From a virus, in IMG/VR virus record IMGVR_UViG_3300021401_000015, positions 1-43,644 of that record: a stretch of DNA of 43,644 nt, one strand, 5' to 3'. The translations under genes were made by a program, and so were the position numbers. The notes beneath the pieces were generated by a model. It ran no database searches. It had not been told where the DNA came from and worked only from the letters and a program-made list of their open reading frames with translations. Below are positions 13,406 through 22,639 of the stretch, in pieces. Numbering within the stretch: the first letter of the stretch is position 1; each line of letters begins with the position of its first letter.

Positions 13406-15433
13406 TCAAGCGTTGTAGTAGGGAACTTTGATCGCGGCCCCGGCCAGAAGCATACTGATGAATCCAGCGGGAGTTGCTGGCAGGGCCGCGGACCCTGCGG
13501 TCGCGGTCGGTGCCGTCGAAGTCGCAGGAAACCAGCACGTGTTATCGACAATCCCAAACGATAGCTCCGGTGCTGTGCCCTTCGATGGGAAGTACACGCC
13601 GCTGATGGTGATCGCGGTCGCCTCGATGCCGTCCTGTGGTACGGGTCGTTCGCCCTGCACCACTGGGTTCCCCGGCACTTGAATGATGATGCTGTATGAC
13701 CCGATGGCGTAAGAATCGCCAGTGATGAAGACGCTGTTGTATTGGTCGAAGGTAATGGTGTTCATCCCACCACCAGTACCGATTTTCATGGTGTTCTGAT
13801 AGCCCATAACGATTGAGTTATAGACACCGTTCTGGTTGATCGTCATCCCACTCTGGACGGTCATCGAGCCGGTGAAGACCTGGTTGGCCGCGTTCAGCAG
13901 GGGCACGTTCGCAATCACGATTCCGCTGTTTGAGAACCCCCCCGCGCCGTCTCCCGCGAGTAGGTTGGCCGTCTCGGGAATCGGCGGTCCGCCTCCGGTC
14001 CCGGTGTTGGCGAAGGTCCGGACCGGCGAACCGGCACAGGTCAGCGTACCGGAGAACGCACCGGCAACCGCAGTGAGTCCCTGGTTGATGGTCACGTTGT
14101 TGCCCACGAGGACGTTGATGCCCACGGTCAACTGTTGGATGATGGCCGTCTGCGCGTTGAAGATGCCTTGTGTCGTCACTGACCCGGTGAAGATGTTGTT
14201 GCCGTCGAGCAGGGCCACGTCCGAGGGGTCGATGCCAGTGTCGGTGAACCCTCCGCTCCCATCTCCCGCAAGCATGTTGGTTGTCTCCGGGGCGGTGGGT
14301 GGCATGGTGGCGATGGTGACGACCGGGGACCCGTTCACGATGCATGAACCGAAGTTCGCGGTGGGCGCGGTGATCGGCTGTGTAGAGACAAGGGGCGTGT
14401 AGATGTCTATCTCGGTCGCATAGTTGCCGCCGCGTTGGACCCCCATCCACGTTGCTCCTGCACCGATGTCGCTCTGTGTGAGAAAAAGCAGTGTTCCATT
14501 TCGCACTTCTTCTTTCCACACCCTTGCCCCGCTGGGTTGCGATGTGTCGATCAGGCTGAGGCCGGGCCATCCTCCGGCGATAACGTTGAGAAAAGCGTTC
14601 GGCTGGGTAACGTCAATTGTGTTGTTGGGACCATAGTGCGCCGTGATCTGTCCTTCGGCGGTGAGGTTCCCATTCACGTCCACGATTTGATTCCCCGGCG
14701 TTGGCTCCGCGCACTCCAGGTAGGTAGATTGCCGCCCGGTGTTATCGACCCCCACTAACTCAATCGCGCCTAGTCCGCCTCCCAGCGATTTAGACCATAG
14801 GTAGGCTACGGGGTCTGAGTAGTTGATCGCGACCGAACCATCGGGTAGCGCGGCCCTTGCCGGGACCGGCCCGTTCGCCACGTAATACGGTGCGGTCAAC
14901 GGCGGGGTCAATGTGATCCCTGTGATCGTGGTCCCGCTTCGGTCCGCCACCAGCCAGTAGTTGTCCTCGCCTATGTCGCTGGCTGCGGAGAAAACCAACT
15001 GGTCGGTGAGTGCTGCGAATACCCAGTTTTTTTGATCGACCGGTGCCGATGCGTTCAACATAATCAGCATCGGGCTTGCCATGTCCTCGGCCACACCGAT
15101 GCGCGTATGCGAAATCGTCAGGTCAAGGTCGGTGAAACCTGTGGCCATCGCCGTACTGTTGACGGTCAGCGGCACACTGACAATTGCCTCGGCGGAGCCG
15201 GGGCCACCGTACTCCCCGCATGTGAGGTAGCCCACGCTTCGCCCGTCCGCCGTGTTGCTGAGTCCGATAAGCTGAATCTCCGCGAGATTGGTGGCGGTTG
15301 ACTTCGCCATGAATCGCCCGGTGTTCGCTCCGAAGTCCATGACGCTTGCCCCATCGGGCACAAGTCCATCCGAGATTCCAATGGCGAAGTAGAACGGCGC
15401 GGTCGTCGGTGCTATCAGCGTAGTCGTTGCCAT
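13406..15433 (-). CDS. tail fiber/receptor-binding-like protein, 675 aa
   Basis: I start at 15433 (MATTTLIAPTTAPFY), which follows AAGGGAG; the upstream Arg-rich extension of the long ORF is not credible. The protein is Gly/Thr/Asn-rich and almost all beta. It contains repeated units: APFYFAIGISDG and APYYVANGPVPA in the first half, and two copies of an N-(M/L)-LAGDG-(S/A)-GGF-x-(D/N)-(T/S)-GI unit followed by N-x-(I/V)-FTGS later. Such repeats are typical of fiber or appendage proteins that bind host surface sugars. No chaperone gene is recognised. It is next to last in the structural operon. Confidence 0.75.
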   Translation of the reverse strand: MATTTLIAPTTAPFYFAIGISDGLVPDGASVMDFGANTGRFMAKSTATNLAEIQLIGLSNTADGRSVGYLTCGEYGGPGSAEAIVSVPLTVNSTAMATGFTDLDLTISHTRIGVAEDMASPMLIMLNASAPVDQKNWVFAALTDQLVFSAASDIGEDNYWLVADRSGTTITGITLTPPLTAPYYVANGPVPARAALPDGSVAINYSDPVAYLWSKSLGGGLGAIELVGVDNTGRQSTYLECAEPTPGNQIVDVNGNLTAEGQITAHYGPNNTIDVTQPNAFLNVIAGGWPGLSLIDTSQPSGARVWKEEVRNGTLLFLTQSDIGAGATWMGVQRGGNYATEIDIYTPLVSTQPITAPTANFGSCIVNGSPVVTIATMPPTAPETTNMLAGDGSGGFTDTGIDPSDVALLDGNNIFTGSVTTQGIFNAQTAIIQQLTVGINVLVGNNVTINQGLTAVAGAFSGTLTCAGSPVRTFANTGTGGGPPIPETANLLAGDGAGGFSNSGIVIANVPLLNAANQVFTGSMTVQSGMTINQNGVYNSIVMGYQNTMKIGTGGGMNTITFDQYNSVFITGDSYAIGSYSIIIQVPGNPVVQGERPVPQDGIEATAITISGVYFPSKGTAPELSFGIVDNTCWFPATSTAPTATAGSAALPATPAGFISMLLAGAAIKVPYYNA

Positions 15434-15446
15434 GACGGTTTCTCCC

Positions 15447-15761
15447 TTACAGTTCTCTCCATGTCGCGGGCAGGTTCGCTTGCAGGTTCCCGTCTGCGTT
15501 GCCAACAAAATTTTGTACGGTCGTCGCTCCCGGCGTGGTGTCAACCGGCGAAGCGTTGAGGCAACTTGCCGGCCATGTGAACGGGTGCCCTTTCGCGTCC
15601 TGGTGGAAGACGAACGTATAGATTGCCCCCGGCGCAATGTTCTTAACGATCGCGTCCCTTGTTGCGCTCACGACTTCGACTAAAAAACACAAGGCCAGAT
15701 TGCCATCGAAGACGAGCGGCACAGCGTTTGTGTGAATCGTTTTGGTCGGTCGTGTATTCAT
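15447..15761 (-). CDS. virion-associated module, 104 aa
   Basis: A 104-residue protein starting MNTRPTKTIHTN, two bases after the previous stop. Its centre, YTFVFHQDAKGHPFTWP then CLNASPVDTTPGATTVQNFVG, matches the C-terminal part of the upstream protein (YTFLITQGSPGGWTFTWP, CLNATPVDPTPSSMTVQTFIA), so it is a duplicated beta domain. Located between fiber and hydrolase genes, it is probably part of the virion surface or tail. Confidence 0.7.
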   Translation of the reverse strand: MNTRPTKTIHTNAVPLVFDGNLALCFLVEVVSATRDAIVKNIAPGAIYTFVFHQDAKGHPFTWPASCLNASPVDTTPGATTVQNFVGNADGNLQANLPATWREL

Positions 15762-15762
15762 T

Positions 15763-16443
15763 TTAAATTGGCCGGTAGTAGGTTGCGGGACCAATCGGCA
15801 AGAGCGGTCCGTTGTTGGCAATGGCGATAAAGGTCTGGACGGTCATGCTGCTCGGGGTCGGGTCAACCGGCGTTGCGTTCAAGCACATCGGCGGCCATGT
15901 GAATGTCCACCCTCCAGGACTGCCCTGCGTGATGAGGAAGGTGTAGAGGTTCCCCTGCACAATTCCGCTCATTGTGGATGAGGTCACGTCACCCATCAGG
16001 TTGAACCCCCAAGCTGTGTACTGGTCGCCGGGGAAGTTCGGGGTCGGGCTGAACGGCGGCGAGACGATTTTCAACTGGTTGATGATGAGCGGCGGCAACG
16101 GCGGCATCGGCTGTGAGGGGTCGAAGGGTTCCGTCGCGTCGAGGTCATAGTCGTTGTCACCCAGGAAGACGTAGGCGTTGACCTGCACCACGTCGCCGTT
16201 CGCGTCGAGTACGGTGATGGTGTAGTAGGTCCCGGCTGGCTGAATCTGGTCGTTACCGGCTACCTCGGCCTCGAAGCTGCCGTCAGGGTCGGCGTCGATC
16301 TGTAGCGATGTCACCCTGGCCATGAGCGAGGACCCCTGCACACGCGGGACCTGCGGCCCATATCCGCATAGCGCGATAACTACACTGCCCTCCTCCGGCG
16401 CGTCTTCGATAACTCCTGTAAGGGTCCCGCTAATTGTCGCCAT
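15763..16443 (-). CDS. virion-associated two-domain protein, 226 aa
   Basis: A 226-residue protein. The N-terminal domain (1-105) is an immunoglobulin/transthyretin-like beta fold by appearance (GSFEAEVAGNDQIQPAGTYYTITVLDANGDVVQVNAYVF). A Pro-rich linker (PMPPLPPL) leads to a C-terminal domain shared with the following gene. Such architecture is usual for tail appendage proteins. Carries one exact 9-mer copy. Confidence 0.7.
   Translation of the reverse strand: MATISGTLTGVIEDAPEEGSVVIALCGYGPQVPRVQGSSLMARVTSLQIDADPDGSFEAEVAGNDQIQPAGTYYTITVLDANGDVVQVNAYVFLGDNDYDLDATEPFDPSQPMPPLPPLIINQLKIVSPPFSPTPNFPGDQYTAWGFNLMGDVTSSTMSGIVQGNLYTFLITQGSPGGWTFTWPPMCLNATPVDPTPSSMTVQTFIAIANNGPLLPIGPATYYRPI
16376..16384 (+). 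repeat. dispersed 9-mer ATAACTACA
   Basis: Exact copy in a leftward coding region, read there as Val-Val-Ile. Confidence 0.8.
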
Positions 16444-16452
16444 CTCTCTACC

Positions 16453-16881
16453 TCATCCAAAAAAAGTCAGCGGCCCCACGGTCGCAAGGCGCGGGTGCCG
16501 GTCGGGGTGCGCGGTGATGTTCTCGCGGAACCATGCGCGGTCAATGTTGTTTAGCTCCGCGTAGTAGAGCGACATCGTCCTTCCCCGGTCGTCCTCGATG
16601 TTGACGTTCGTACTGTCGGACGTGCCCTGGTAGATGTCGTCCACCATTGACAGCATCCGGCGGAAGGTGATGTCTCGCGGCTCGAACTTCGGGGCGATGG
16701 TCGTGGTGCCGGTGTACTTCGGCGCGGTGTCGATGACCGCCTTCCACTCTCCCCACCCGGACGCGACACGGTTGGCGATGACCTGGGCGACGGCACACAT
16801 CCCCTCGATGCCTCCGTGGTGGTACGCCTCGTTGACGGCGTAATCCACTAACCGCGCCTTGATGTAGTTCTCGTAGGTCAC
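16453..16881 (-). CDS. SleB-like cell-wall hydrolase (putative endolysin)
   Basis: A 142-residue protein. VDYAVNEAYHHGGIEGMCAVAQVIANRVASGWGEWKAVI resembles the core of cell-wall hydrolases of the SleB type (E-A-x-x-x-G-x-x-G-M-x-A-V-x-x-V-I-x-N-R), with the catalytic-type Glu in NEAY. These cut peptidoglycan. The start is GTG at 16881, overlapping the previous TGA, with AAAGGGA close by; the longer ORF upstream lies over the lipoprotein gene. It could act as endolysin or as a virion-borne wall-opening enzyme. Confidence 0.6.
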   Translation of the reverse strand: MTYENYIKARLVDYAVNEAYHHGGIEGMCAVAQVIANRVASGWGEWKAVIDTAPKYTGTTTIAPKFEPRDITFRRMLSMVDDIYQGTSDSTNVNIEDDRGRTMSLYYAELNNIDRAWFRENITAHPDRHPRLATVGPLTFFG

Positions 16882-17126
16882 GACTTCCCTTTCTTTTTTG
16901 CCAATGTCTCGCAAAACTGCTGCGCTTGTTCGAGCGTGTTCCCGTCTCTTGAAAGCTCGATGCCACCCGATGCGAGTGCTTCGCAGAACGTCTTCGCGTC
17001 CATCGGGTAGGCAAGCGCGGCTGCGCTCTTGTTCGCTACCCCCACGTTGACGACGATGAGGTTGTAGCAACCCGTTAGCAGCATCAGAAGCAGCACGGCG
17101 GCGGCGATGAGTAGCGGTCGCGTCAT
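16878..17126 (-). CDS. small lipoprotein (possible outer-membrane spanin)
   Basis: An 82-residue protein with a lipoprotein signal: basic N-terminus, hydrophobic LLIAAAVLLLMLLTGC with lipobox LTGC (Cys19). The mature part is about 64 residues with a helical tail. It directly precedes and overlaps the cell-wall hydrolase gene, so a role in lysis (spanin-like) or in blocking superinfection is plausible. No Rz-like inner-membrane partner overlaps it. A lipobox suggests a host with lipoprotein processing. Confidence 0.65.
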   Translation of the reverse strand: MTRPLLIAAAVLLLMLLTGCYNLIVVNVGVANKSAAALAYPMDAKTFCEALASGGIELSRDGNTLEQAQQFCETLAKKKGKS

Positions 17127-17827
17127 GGCCTTCCCTTCGTCTTGCGAAACTCCTCAATCTGTTCCATGTAAAGTTTGCTGGCCTCGTTCTGCGCCACTGG
17201 CCCGAAGGCCCGGTCTACCTCCTCCTCGGTCACAAGCCCTTCCTGGATCAGCCGGAGGACCGCGGTGCGCCATCCCCGGTATTTCTCAAAGGTCGGCACG
17301 TCGTATTCGTTGAAGCGCATAATGCTCCACTCCGGCCCCAGTGGGTATTGCATATACGTTATGTACTGCGCGGTGTATTCGCCTTTGCGGTTGACCCATC
17401 CGCTGATTCCCACGCGGTCTTTGATAACTACATCGTGCAGCCAGAAGCGGGAGTTGTTGCGGGTGCGCTGGGCCGGGACGGTAAGGCCGGTCGCATGGTC
17501 GATGTCCCACACCCACACCACGGACGCCTCGATGCTGCAATCCACTCCGGCCTTTTGCAGTTTGCGGAAGACGGCGTGAGGGTGAAGGATATTGACCAAC
17601 CGCATCTCTTCGTTCTCTTTGCCCATCCAACGCTCCTGTCCCTTCCATCGCTGCTTGGCGGAAGCGCGGTAGTTGTCCTCCCATAGTTTTTGTTCGGCCT
17701 CGATAAGCTCCTCGCTGCTTGTGTTCGTGTACGGCAACGGTTCCGCGACTACCGGCGTCGGTAGCTCCTCGTCATAACTACATTCGACCCGCTTGAGATT
17801 GGAACGTACTTCACCGGCCTCTGGCAT
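17123..17827 (-). CDS. hypothetical structural-operon protein, 234 aa
   Basis: A 234-residue protein with a charged N-terminal part and Trp/Tyr-rich centre (WVWDIDHATGLTVPAQRTRNNSRFWLHDVV). The C-terminus ends in a helical LYMEQIEEFRKTKG. Lying between the internal virion proteins and the lysis-like genes, it is probably a virion or assembly protein. It carries two exact 9-mers in two different reading frames (Val-Val-Ile and Cys-Ser-Tyr). Confidence 0.65.
   Translation of the reverse strand: MPEAGEVRSNLKRVECSYDEELPTPVVAEPLPYTNTSSEELIEAEQKLWEDNYRASAKQRWKGQERWMGKENEEMRLVNILHPHAVFRKLQKAGVDCSIEASVVWVWDIDHATGLTVPAQRTRNNSRFWLHDVVIKDRVGISGWVNRKGEYTAQYITYMQYPLGPEWSIMRFNEYDVPTFEKYRGWRTAVLRLIQEGLVTEEEVDRAFGPVAQNEASKLYMEQIEEFRKTKGRP
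17424..17432 (+). repeat. dispersed 9-mer ATAACTACA
   Basis: Exact copy, read by the leftward gene as Val-Val-Ile. Confidence 0.8.
17774..17782 (+). repeat. dispersed 9-mer ATAACTACA
   Basis: Exact copy, read by the leftward gene as Cys-Ser-Tyr, a different frame from the copy 350 bases away in the same gene. Confidence 0.8.
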
Positions 17828-19974
17828 TATTGTGGCTCCTGTGGTTGGTCTTTCCTGATAATCATTGAAGCGGCTAGCGGCCCTGCAATGGATGGCAGTA
17901 TCCGATTTGCGGTCGCATAAGCTATACGGTCGGCAATCTGAGGGTCGGTTGCCATGTAGTTAACGACCTTCGTTGCCGCCTCTCCCGCTGCGACTCCTCC
18001 TAGCGAGCCGGTCGCATGGCTTAATCCCAACATTGGCGCGGCATAGCCTCCCAGGACCCCACCTATCGGCCCTCCATGCCTTCGCAGCACACTTGCCGTC
18101 TTGTCGAGAATCTTCATCAACGGACCGGAGGTTTCCGGGTCCTTCAAGAGCATGTTCATGCGTCGAAGGCTCCTGATTCCCTGATTGCCAATCATGTCCT
18201 TCACGTCGTCGCCGTGGTCGGCAATTACCTTGTCGATAGCATTGCCCGTCGCCTCACTGCCGGAGAACCTTCTCACCCCGCCGATGTCGGCGGTGTCCGC
18301 TGCGGTTTGTTTCGTGATGTTGAACGCGCCTTGCACTGCGTTGTCCAATTCTTTCGCGACGAACCCCTTGCGGTACGCCTCCGTCGTGGCTTCCCATTCC
18401 GGCTTTGTAAATTCGGAACTATGTTCGTCAAAGAGTTCGTTCATTCGAGCGGCGGCTTTATAGCGCGGCTGCTGAATCAGCGTACTCATCTCCCCGTCCG
18501 TCGCGGCGTTCATGCGCTTGTAAACGTCACTGACGCTCCTCTGCATCAGGTCCCCGGCGGTCCTGAAGTCATGGACACCCTTCATTGCTTGCGTTGGATC
18601 AATGGGCTTGAAGTTGGGCACGGTCGCCTGGGCATCGCTGTACTGGTCTAGCTGGTCGCTGAGGCTCTGAATCCTCGCGTCCACTCTGGCTTTGAGCCTC
18701 GGCCCGATCATCGGGTTCTCGGAGATGCGCTGCGCTTCGGTGAGTAGTTTTTGCGCCTCCATCGGGTCGGTCGTCACATAGGGCGGCGGTGCGGCCCCTT
18801 CGCCGGTTAGAAGTCGCGATGGGACGGTAGAGCCTAGCGGCCCCATTCCCTGCTGTCGCATCTGCGCGTCGGATACCGGCCCTCCTGTCAACCGCTCGGG
18901 GACCGTGGTGGCTGTGGTCCCCATCTGCCGCTGTTGCTCTGCAACGTTGCCTCCCTCAAGCGGCTCCGTTTCCATGCGCGGGTCGAAGTTGTCAACGGAA
19001 AATTTGAACTGCCCTGGCTGAATCCCTGACGGGTCGGGTGGCCCCTGTATCTGCCGGGTTTCGTTAACTTTGTCGATGACGTTCTTTAAGGCACGTTGCG
19101 CTCCGGTCTGAATCACCTTGTCCGGTGCGGCTTGCTGCGCTGCGTCAACATCTGGAAGATCGCTGGCCCTGCTCATTAACTTCGAGACGAGAGGGGCGTT
19201 GGGCCTCTGGTTGGCGAGTACCGGAATCGTCTCGTCCTCCAACGCTTCGGTTGTCGGTCTAAGTGCTGCGGCTGTCTCTCCGGCTAACGTCGTCGCACCC
19301 TGCAACCCTCCGCCTAACGCTCCGCCTGTAACTGCGGCCTTCTCGGTTGCATCAATATCGCCTCCGGTCTTGAGGTAGGTCTGCCCTCCTGCCTCGGCTG
19401 CGGTGCGTGTTCCACCCGCCACGGCCCCGGTTGCGGTCTTCACCATCGCTCGAATGGCGGGGTAGTCCTCCATTACCTTTAGGAACTTACTCAATCCGGC
19501 GAAATGCTCGGAGAGTTTCGGCGCGGCTTCGGCTGCTTCAGCTAATCCCGGCGCGGCTTCGGCTGCTCTGGCTGCGGCTCCGCCCGGTATAGCTACTTCG
19601 CCAATCGACTCCCCAACGTTTCCCGCCTCTTGTCCTACGGTCGTCGGCTGCGTGTGCGCTCTTACCCAATCGGTCGCTCGCTTGACCTGCGGAATGAGGG
19701 GAGCATTGGGGTCCTTGGCTAATGATGGAACGATGGGCTTGTTCGCCATGTCCACCAACCCGGCCAACGTCCTCGCGGCCCCTTCCGCTCCTCCGACGAC
19801 CGTGCCCGGAATCATCGCCTTCGCCATCTCCAAAGCGCGGTCAATGCCGCTCGGCGGCGGTGGCGGCGGTGCGGTAGGCGTGACGGAATCGACCTGCCAT
19901 TGCCCGTTGCCCTGCGGTGGTGCCGGGGGTGGTGTTGGCGTGACGGAATCGACTTGCCATTGCGGGTCGGGCAT
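17827..19974 (-). CDS. internal virion / ejection protein-like, 715 aa
   Basis: A 715-residue protein, Ala/Gly/Pro-rich. The N-terminus has a tandem QWQVDSVTPT repeat separated by a Pro-rich spacer. Gly-rich helical segments such as GTVVGGAEGAARTLAG and AVTGGALGGGLQGATT, and HGGPIGGVLGGYAAPMLG near the C-terminus, could insert in membranes. Together with position after the nozzle gene, this fits the large internal proteins that short-tailed phages eject with their DNA. No transglycosylase motif was seen. A near-copy of the 9-mer (one mismatch) lies at 17955-17963. Confidence 0.65.
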   Translation of the reverse strand: MPDPQWQVDSVTPTPPPAPPQGNGQWQVDSVTPTAPPPPPPSGIDRALEMAKAMIPGTVVGGAEGAARTLAGLVDMANKPIVPSLAKDPNAPLIPQVKRATDWVRAHTQPTTVGQEAGNVGESIGEVAIPGGAAARAAEAAPGLAEAAEAAPKLSEHFAGLSKFLKVMEDYPAIRAMVKTATGAVAGGTRTAAEAGGQTYLKTGGDIDATEKAAVTGGALGGGLQGATTLAGETAAALRPTTEALEDETIPVLANQRPNAPLVSKLMSRASDLPDVDAAQQAAPDKVIQTGAQRALKNVIDKVNETRQIQGPPDPSGIQPGQFKFSVDNFDPRMETEPLEGGNVAEQQRQMGTTATTVPERLTGGPVSDAQMRQQGMGPLGSTVPSRLLTGEGAAPPPYVTTDPMEAQKLLTEAQRISENPMIGPRLKARVDARIQSLSDQLDQYSDAQATVPNFKPIDPTQAMKGVHDFRTAGDLMQRSVSDVYKRMNAATDGEMSTLIQQPRYKAAARMNELFDEHSSEFTKPEWEATTEAYRKGFVAKELDNAVQGAFNITKQTAADTADIGGVRRFSGSEATGNAIDKVIADHGDDVKDMIGNQGIRSLRRMNMLLKDPETSGPLMKILDKTASVLRRHGGPIGGVLGGYAAPMLGLSHATGSLGGVAAGEAATKVVNYMATDPQIADRIAYATANRILPSIAGPLAASMIIRKDQPQEPQ

Positions 19975-19975
19975 C

Positions 19976-21934
19976 TTAGTTCTCCCCTACCTTTTGAGCT
20001 ACACCGTTGACGTTTCTCCAAATCCCACCATGATTTTTGAAACTTACGTCATGCCCTGGCGGAATGAGATTGATCGGTGGTGGTGTTGCTGGCCCTCCGG
20101 CTCCCGCGCCCTGCCCTGCCCCCGCTCCTCCGCCTCCTGGTTGCTGCTGCGTGATTCCATACCGATTCAATCGCGCCTGTGTTGGCTGGTCGAAGTATTG
20201 TTCGACCGGAAGCTCTTGCTGTGCGCCGGTCTTGTACTTCTGGAAACCGGCCCTCACTCGTCCACCGAGAAGCTCTAGGGTTTCACTGATGCCTTTATCG
20301 CGGATGCTCTGCACTGGTGAAAGCATGTTCTGTTTCTGCGAGTCCAGTTCATGCTCACCCATCACTCCGCCCTTAACGAGTTTCCCAATCTCTTCATTCA
20401 ATAACTGCACATCCTGGTTGTAGGCTGCGGCATCGCCGGAAAGATTTCTGCCGGTGAGAAGCGAGGGAGAGTTGCCCAATTTCGCGGAGTTTTTCTGAGC
20501 ATTTTCTGCATGTTCAAGACTCGTTGAAAGTGTTTGCAGGTTCGTCGCGTCGCCCTTGGTCTTGAAGTTCTGTTTAGTGTCGTACCGGGCATCGGTGAAC
20601 GTTGGGTCGTAGTTCATTACCTGCTGTCTGAAGGCTATATTCGCGGGACTTCTGGATGCGGTCGGCATCTTCACGTCGCCGTTGGCGGTGGCCTTGATTA
20701 GCTGCCAAGTCGAGGGGTCAAGTCCAGAGGCTTGCAGATAGGCGTCTCCGTGGAGTCCTGCGGCCCCTGCTGCGGTTGCGCCTCCTTGCAAAATCTTCTG
20801 CTGTGTCTGGTGTATTTTCGCCTCGGACCATTGGTTCGCGGCTGTGGCTTGCTTCTCCGCGATTTCTGACGGTTGCGCCTTTTGTTTCAGGGCGAGTTCG
20901 CCCTGCTGAGTGTCCCGCTCCTGCTTCGTCATCTTGGCTTCATTGGCCTGTTTGATCGCGTTATCGTTCGCCACGTTCAATGCCATCAGTTGCGTTGCCA
21001 AGGCTCCTTTCTTGGTCCCTGCCGGGATGGTGAAGGGCTTGCTTATAGTCTTCGTTGGGTCGTCCGGGTCAACGGTCCTAAGCTCCGTCGTGGTGGGTTC
21101 CGTCGTCGGCTGATTGGCTGAATCTGCGGAAAGCTGGTAGAAGTTCACTCCCCCTTTACCATCGGGTTCGTTGTAGATCATGTCTCCACCCGCCCCCATG
21201 TGCGCTCCGACTGCCAACGGGTTCGCGGCCCCGTACTTTGCCAGTGTTGCGGAGTCTTTGACCCCCATCGCGAGGGGCGTAAACCCTGCGTCCCGTAGCT
21301 TCGTGGCATGGTCAAGGGCGATGTCCTCTTGTTTTTGCAGGTCATCGCGATCCAGGTGCAAATTGTTCCATGCTCCAGCCACGATTCTCTGGTTGAGAAG
21401 GGCGTTATTGGCGTTGCGCTCCATGATCTGCTGTTGCGCCTCTGCATCTTTATTGGCCGCATCGAGTCTTTGTTGCGGCTGCGCCATGCCGGTTTGTATG
21501 CCTCCGGCTGCTGCCCTTGCTGGCCCTCCTGGGCCTTGCCCTACCTCCATTCCCTTCGCTGCTCCGCCTAGCGCGGCCTGGGCTATCCGGCCCCACTTTT
21601 CCCCGGTCGTAGAGGGGTCGTGGGTTACCTCCACGGTGCCGTCCGGGTGCTTCGTCACATGCAGCGTCGTATCCCCTCCAAGGATGTTGCTAACCGTGTC
21701 CATAATGTGGGCCAACCATGACTGATGCGCGGCCCCTGCGACTACCTCCGGGTCCTGGCTGGCGGGGGTGGTTTGATACTGCTGCGGAGGCTGCTGCTGG
21801 GGCTGCTGCTGCGGGGGTTGGTCCTGCATCCCCGGGGGCTGTAATTGCTGTAGGGGAACAGTGGGTCCAGTTGCCCCCGGTGGCATGGAATAATCGGGGG
21901 TCACACTTCCTAAAACGCTGGCTGCATCTCCCAT
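19976..21934 (-). CDS. internal virion protein-like, 652 aa
   Basis: A 652-residue protein with a Gln/Pro-rich N-terminal stretch (about 28-55), a long helical and Ala/Gln-rich middle, and the block RSPANIAFRQQVMNYDPTF then YDTKQNFKTKGDA (about 450-485). That block resembles conserved segments in phage internal or tape-like proteins. A Gly/Ala-rich stretch lies near the end. It probably belongs to the ejected internal proteins with its neighbours. Carries the variant 9-mer at 20401. Confidence 0.65.
   Translation of the reverse strand: MGDAASVLGSVTPDYSMPPGATGPTVPLQQLQPPGMQDQPPQQQPQQQPPQQYQTTPASQDPEVVAGAAHQSWLAHIMDTVSNILGGDTTLHVTKHPDGTVEVTHDPSTTGEKWGRIAQAALGGAAKGMEVGQGPGGPARAAAGGIQTGMAQPQQRLDAANKDAEAQQQIMERNANNALLNQRIVAGAWNNLHLDRDDLQKQEDIALDHATKLRDAGFTPLAMGVKDSATLAKYGAANPLAVGAHMGAGGDMIYNEPDGKGGVNFYQLSADSANQPTTEPTTTELRTVDPDDPTKTISKPFTIPAGTKKGALATQLMALNVANDNAIKQANEAKMTKQERDTQQGELALKQKAQPSEIAEKQATAANQWSEAKIHQTQQKILQGGATAAGAAGLHGDAYLQASGLDPSTWQLIKATANGDVKMPTASRSPANIAFRQQVMNYDPTFTDARYDTKQNFKTKGDATNLQTLSTSLEHAENAQKNSAKLGNSPSLLTGRNLSGDAAAYNQDVQLLNEEIGKLVKGGVMGEHELDSQKQNMLSPVQSIRDKGISETLELLGGRVRAGFQKYKTGAQQELPVEQYFDQPTQARLNRYGITQQQPGGGGAGAGQGAGAGGPATPPPINLIPPGHDVSFKNHGGIWRNVNGVAQKVGEN
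20401..20409 (+). repeat. 9-mer variant ATAACTGCA
   Basis: Variant copy in a coding region; the only copy between 17.8 and 27.1 kb. Confidence 0.5.
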
Positions 21935-21946
21935 AAAAATTCTCCC

Positions 21947-22639
21947 TTATGCTTGTATCTGCGGAACCATGTAACTTGAGGCCATTCCGGACAGGTTCGG
22001 AATGCCGGGGTTGCTACCGAAGCTGGGTAGGCCAAAGTTTCCCAGTGCGGCCCCACCTACGGCCCCAAGTGCGCCTATGGCGGCGTTCCAAGGGCTGTTG
22101 GCAGAGTTCGCCACCTGGGTCGCGCCGGTCATCGCGGACCCTCCGGCTGTGTTGGTCATTCCGCCGAAGCTGGTTGGGCTGAGAAGCCCTGCGGTTGAAC
22201 TAAGTACACCGGCTGCTTGCTGCCAGTTCTGATAGCCCTGCGCATAGTTGGCCTGGGTGATGGTGTTCTGGCCCTGCGCCCGTTGCAGGGCGGCTTGGTT
22301 GGTGTTCTGCGCGAGGATGTTGGCGTTGACGCTCGACGGTAGCAGGGGATTGCCCCCGCCCCCGCCCTGCGCGGCAAGGACCTGCGCGGTGGCCTTCTGT
22401 GCCTGGGCATAGTCGGTGGCAACGTTCTGCGTGTTCTGCGTCTCCAGAGCGTTTGTCTCGGAGGGGCTAAAGCCGGTCTGCGACGGCCCCGCTGCGAGTA
22501 TCGGCGTGAACGCGGAGGTCAAAGCCCCGGTGATCGCCTGAGACTGGCCAAAGACAGTCGAGTATTGCTGAGTGAGTTGCTGGTAAAACGCATTCTCCTC
22601 GTTGCTAATGTCCTTCTGTTGTTGCGAAGCTCCGCACAT
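21947..22639 (-). CDS. internal virion protein-like, 230 aa
   Basis: A 230-residue Gln/Ala/Asn-rich protein starting MCGASQQQKDIS. Small internal proteins of short-tailed phages often start with such a Met-Cys-Gly/Ala opening and have a helical, low-charge body with hydrophobic patches (NAAIGALGAVGGAALGNFG). It lies beside the two larger internal proteins and just after the acetyltransferase-like gene, matching a T7-like gene order. Confidence 0.65.
   Translation of the reverse strand: MCGASQQQKDISNEENAFYQQLTQQYSTVFGQSQAITGALTSAFTPILAAGPSQTGFSPSETNALETQNTQNVATDYAQAQKATAQVLAAQGGGGGNPLLPSSVNANILAQNTNQAALQRAQGQNTITQANYAQGYQNWQQAAGVLSSTAGLLSPTSFGGMTNTAGGSAMTGATQVANSANSPWNAAIGALGAVGGAALGNFGLPSFGSNPGIPNLSGMASSYMVPQIQA

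Noticed and set aside
13818-14570. 250-residue leftward ORF
   Set aside because: It lies inside the fiber gene in another frame and has an Arg/His-rich shadow composition.
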